DNA from: an uncultured Alphaproteobacteria bacterium
GTDB lineage: Bacteria; Pseudomonadota; Alphaproteobacteria; Rs-D84
Reading direction: 5' to 3'
NCBI GenBank assembly: GCA_934255455.1
Contig: CAKQNS010000001.1
Location: 124,001-188,000 of the forward strand
Length of the DNA: 64,000 nt
Shown: piece after piece, positions 62,963-64,000 of the stretch
Position numbering within the stretch: position 1 is the stretch's first letter
Layout of the letters: every line of letters begins with the position of its first letter
Translations under genes and position numbers: made by a program
Notes under the pieces: model-generated
Database searches by the model: none
What the model was told of the DNA's origin: nothing
What the model saw: only the letters and a program-made list of their open reading frames with translations

Positions 62963-63039
62963 AATGAAATTATAGGAATTTATTTCATTGCGTCGCAAGT
63001 CTAAATTTCCTATGATGAAATCCCGTAAAGGAGATTGTG

Positions 63040-64000
63040 ATGACCAAATATATTTTCATTACGGGTGGTGTTGTTTCCAGTTTAGGCAAGGGCGTCGCGG
63101 CGGCAGGTTGTGGCGCCCTTCTTCAATCGCGCGGGTATTCGGTGCATGCGCGTAAATTTGACCCATATTTGAATGTTGACCCCGGTACTATGTCGCCGTT
63201 CCAGCATGGCGAGGTATATGTCACCGGTGACGGATTTGAAACCGATTTAGATTTGGGGTATTACGAACGATTTTTGGGAATAAAATTGTCGCGAAATGAT
63301 TCGGTGTCGGGTGGTCGTATTTATTGGGATGTATTAAATGCCGAACGCCGTGGTGACTATTTGGGCGCAACGGTACAAATGATTCCGCATGTCAGCAATC
63401 GCATCAAAGACTATATCGCCGCACCCACCGGTACCGATTTTGTCGTGTGTGAAATTGGTGGCACGGTTGGCGACATCGAAGGTAAAATTTTCTTGGAATC
63501 AATTCGTCAATTTGCAAATGATGTTGGTCGTCGCAATGTAATGTTTGTGCATTTAACATTGGCACCATATTTGGAAAAAAGTGGTGAATTAAAAACCAAA
63601 CCAACACAAATGTCGGTGCGCCGATTATTAGAAAATGGAATCCAGGCCGATATGTTGATTGTGCGTACGCCGCGTATGCTGGCCGATGACGAGCGCGCAA
63701 AAATCGGAATGTTCTGTAATATGCCGGCAAAAAATGTAATCAGTGGTATTGATGTTGATAATATCTATAAAATCCCACTGGCATACGATGCGCAGCATGT
63801 GTTTGATATAATTGCCGAACATTTTGGTTTGCCATCTGTGCCGGGCGATATGACAAAATTTGAACGCATATCTAATTACCTGGCGGCCGATATTCCAACC
63901 GTTCGCATAGGTGTTGTTGGTAAGTATTTTGATGTGCCAGATGCATACAAATCATTAAACGATGCATTGTTCCACGCCGGCATTCAAAACAATGTGCATA
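63040..64000 (+). CDS. pyrG: CTP synthase, N-terminal part
   Basis: 320 codons are visible before the window ends. CTP synthase makes CTP from UTP, ATP and glutamine. It opens MTKYIFITGGVVSSLGKG, with the P-loop, then FDPYLNVDPGTMSPFQHGEV, ETDLDLGYYERF and CEIGGTVGDIEGKIFLES, all synthetase-domain signatures. The visible part ends near IGVVGKYFDVPDAYKSLNDAL, just before the glutaminase domain. AAAGGAG (63027-63033) favours ATG 63040; a GTG at 63037 is also possible. It diverges from comEC by 77 bp. Confidence 0.97.
   Translation, partial: MTKYIFITGGVVSSLGKGVAAAGCGALLQSRGYSVHARKFDPYLNVDPGTMSPFQHGEVYVTGDGFETDLDLGYYERFLGIKLSRNDSVSGGRIYWDVLNAERRGDYLGATVQMIPHVSNRIKDYIAAPTGTDFVVCEIGGTVGDIEGKIFLESIRQFANDVGRRNVMFVHLTLAPYLEKSGELKTKPTQMSVRRLLENGIQADMLIVRTPRMLADDERAKIGMFCNMPAKNVISGIDVDNIYKIPLAYDAQHVFDIIAEHFGLPSVPGDMTKFERISNYLAADIPTVRIGVVGKYFDVPDAYKSLNDALFHAGIQNNVH

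Overview
The window reads as ordinary chromosome of a host-associated alphaproteobacterium with a small, moderately AT-rich genome. Evidence: the 16S rRNA gene, an rrn operon in the order 16S-tRNA-Ile-23S-5S, pyruvate phosphate dikinase, VirB6/TrbL-type membrane proteins in a tandem set as in Rickettsiales, a lipid A deacylase, a MliC-type lysozyme inhibitor, and large cysteine-rich envelope proteins with low-complexity N-termini. A gut- or protist-associated lineage is my inference; I cannot place the genus without a search.

Layout. 1-1.5 kb: a truncated secreted protein and an outer-membrane barrel. 1.5-7.1 kb: a complete rRNA operon with promoter, processing stems and terminator. 7.1-12.6 kb: a small Cys-rich protein, TsaC, a secreted protein, a VIT-type transporter, PpdK and a PagL-like deacylase. 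12.8-18.2 kb: two related Cys-rich envelope proteins flanking rplU-rpmA. 18.2-21.1 kb: dnaQ and a UvrD helicase. 21.1-27.7 kb: five VirB6/TrbL-like membrane proteins, four on the minus strand and one on the plus strand, from one compact divergent promoter. 27.7-37.3 kb: rpmE, an IMPase-like pseudoenzyme, PBP1A, a MliC lipoprotein, mraY, ftsW, murG, an OmpA-like protein and ComF, so largely envelope synthesis. 37.3-46.4 kb: valS, an acyl-ACP thioesterase, rpmH, gyrA, a MerR regulator, a kinase-like protein, an XRE regulator with an elaborate leader, and tRNA-Glu. 46.4-50.8 kb: a phosphoesterase, lipoproteins and an island-like segment at tRNA-Gln (two GIY-YIG nuclease copies, an AT-rich HEXXH protein, 84-86 bp repeats). 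50.8-56.4 kb: a MarR-controlled TolC/adaptor/RND operon with unusual pump components. 56.4-64 kb: a HAD hydrolase, rmuC, def, fmt, two tiny Cys proteins, truA, comEC and the start of pyrG.

Recurrent themes. (1) Many start codons lie only 6-7 nt beyond a TATAAT-like -10 box with no Shine-Dalgarno sequence, so leaderless transcripts look common even though 16S keeps its anti-SD end. (2) A dispersed 98-127 bp repeat sits directly behind intrinsic terminators or a stop codon; one of its four copies has the core inverted relative to its arms. (3) Several proteins keep a family fold but have lost signature residues (RND proton relay, IMPase metal site, phosphoesterase motif I). No CRISPR array, IS element or prophage was seen.
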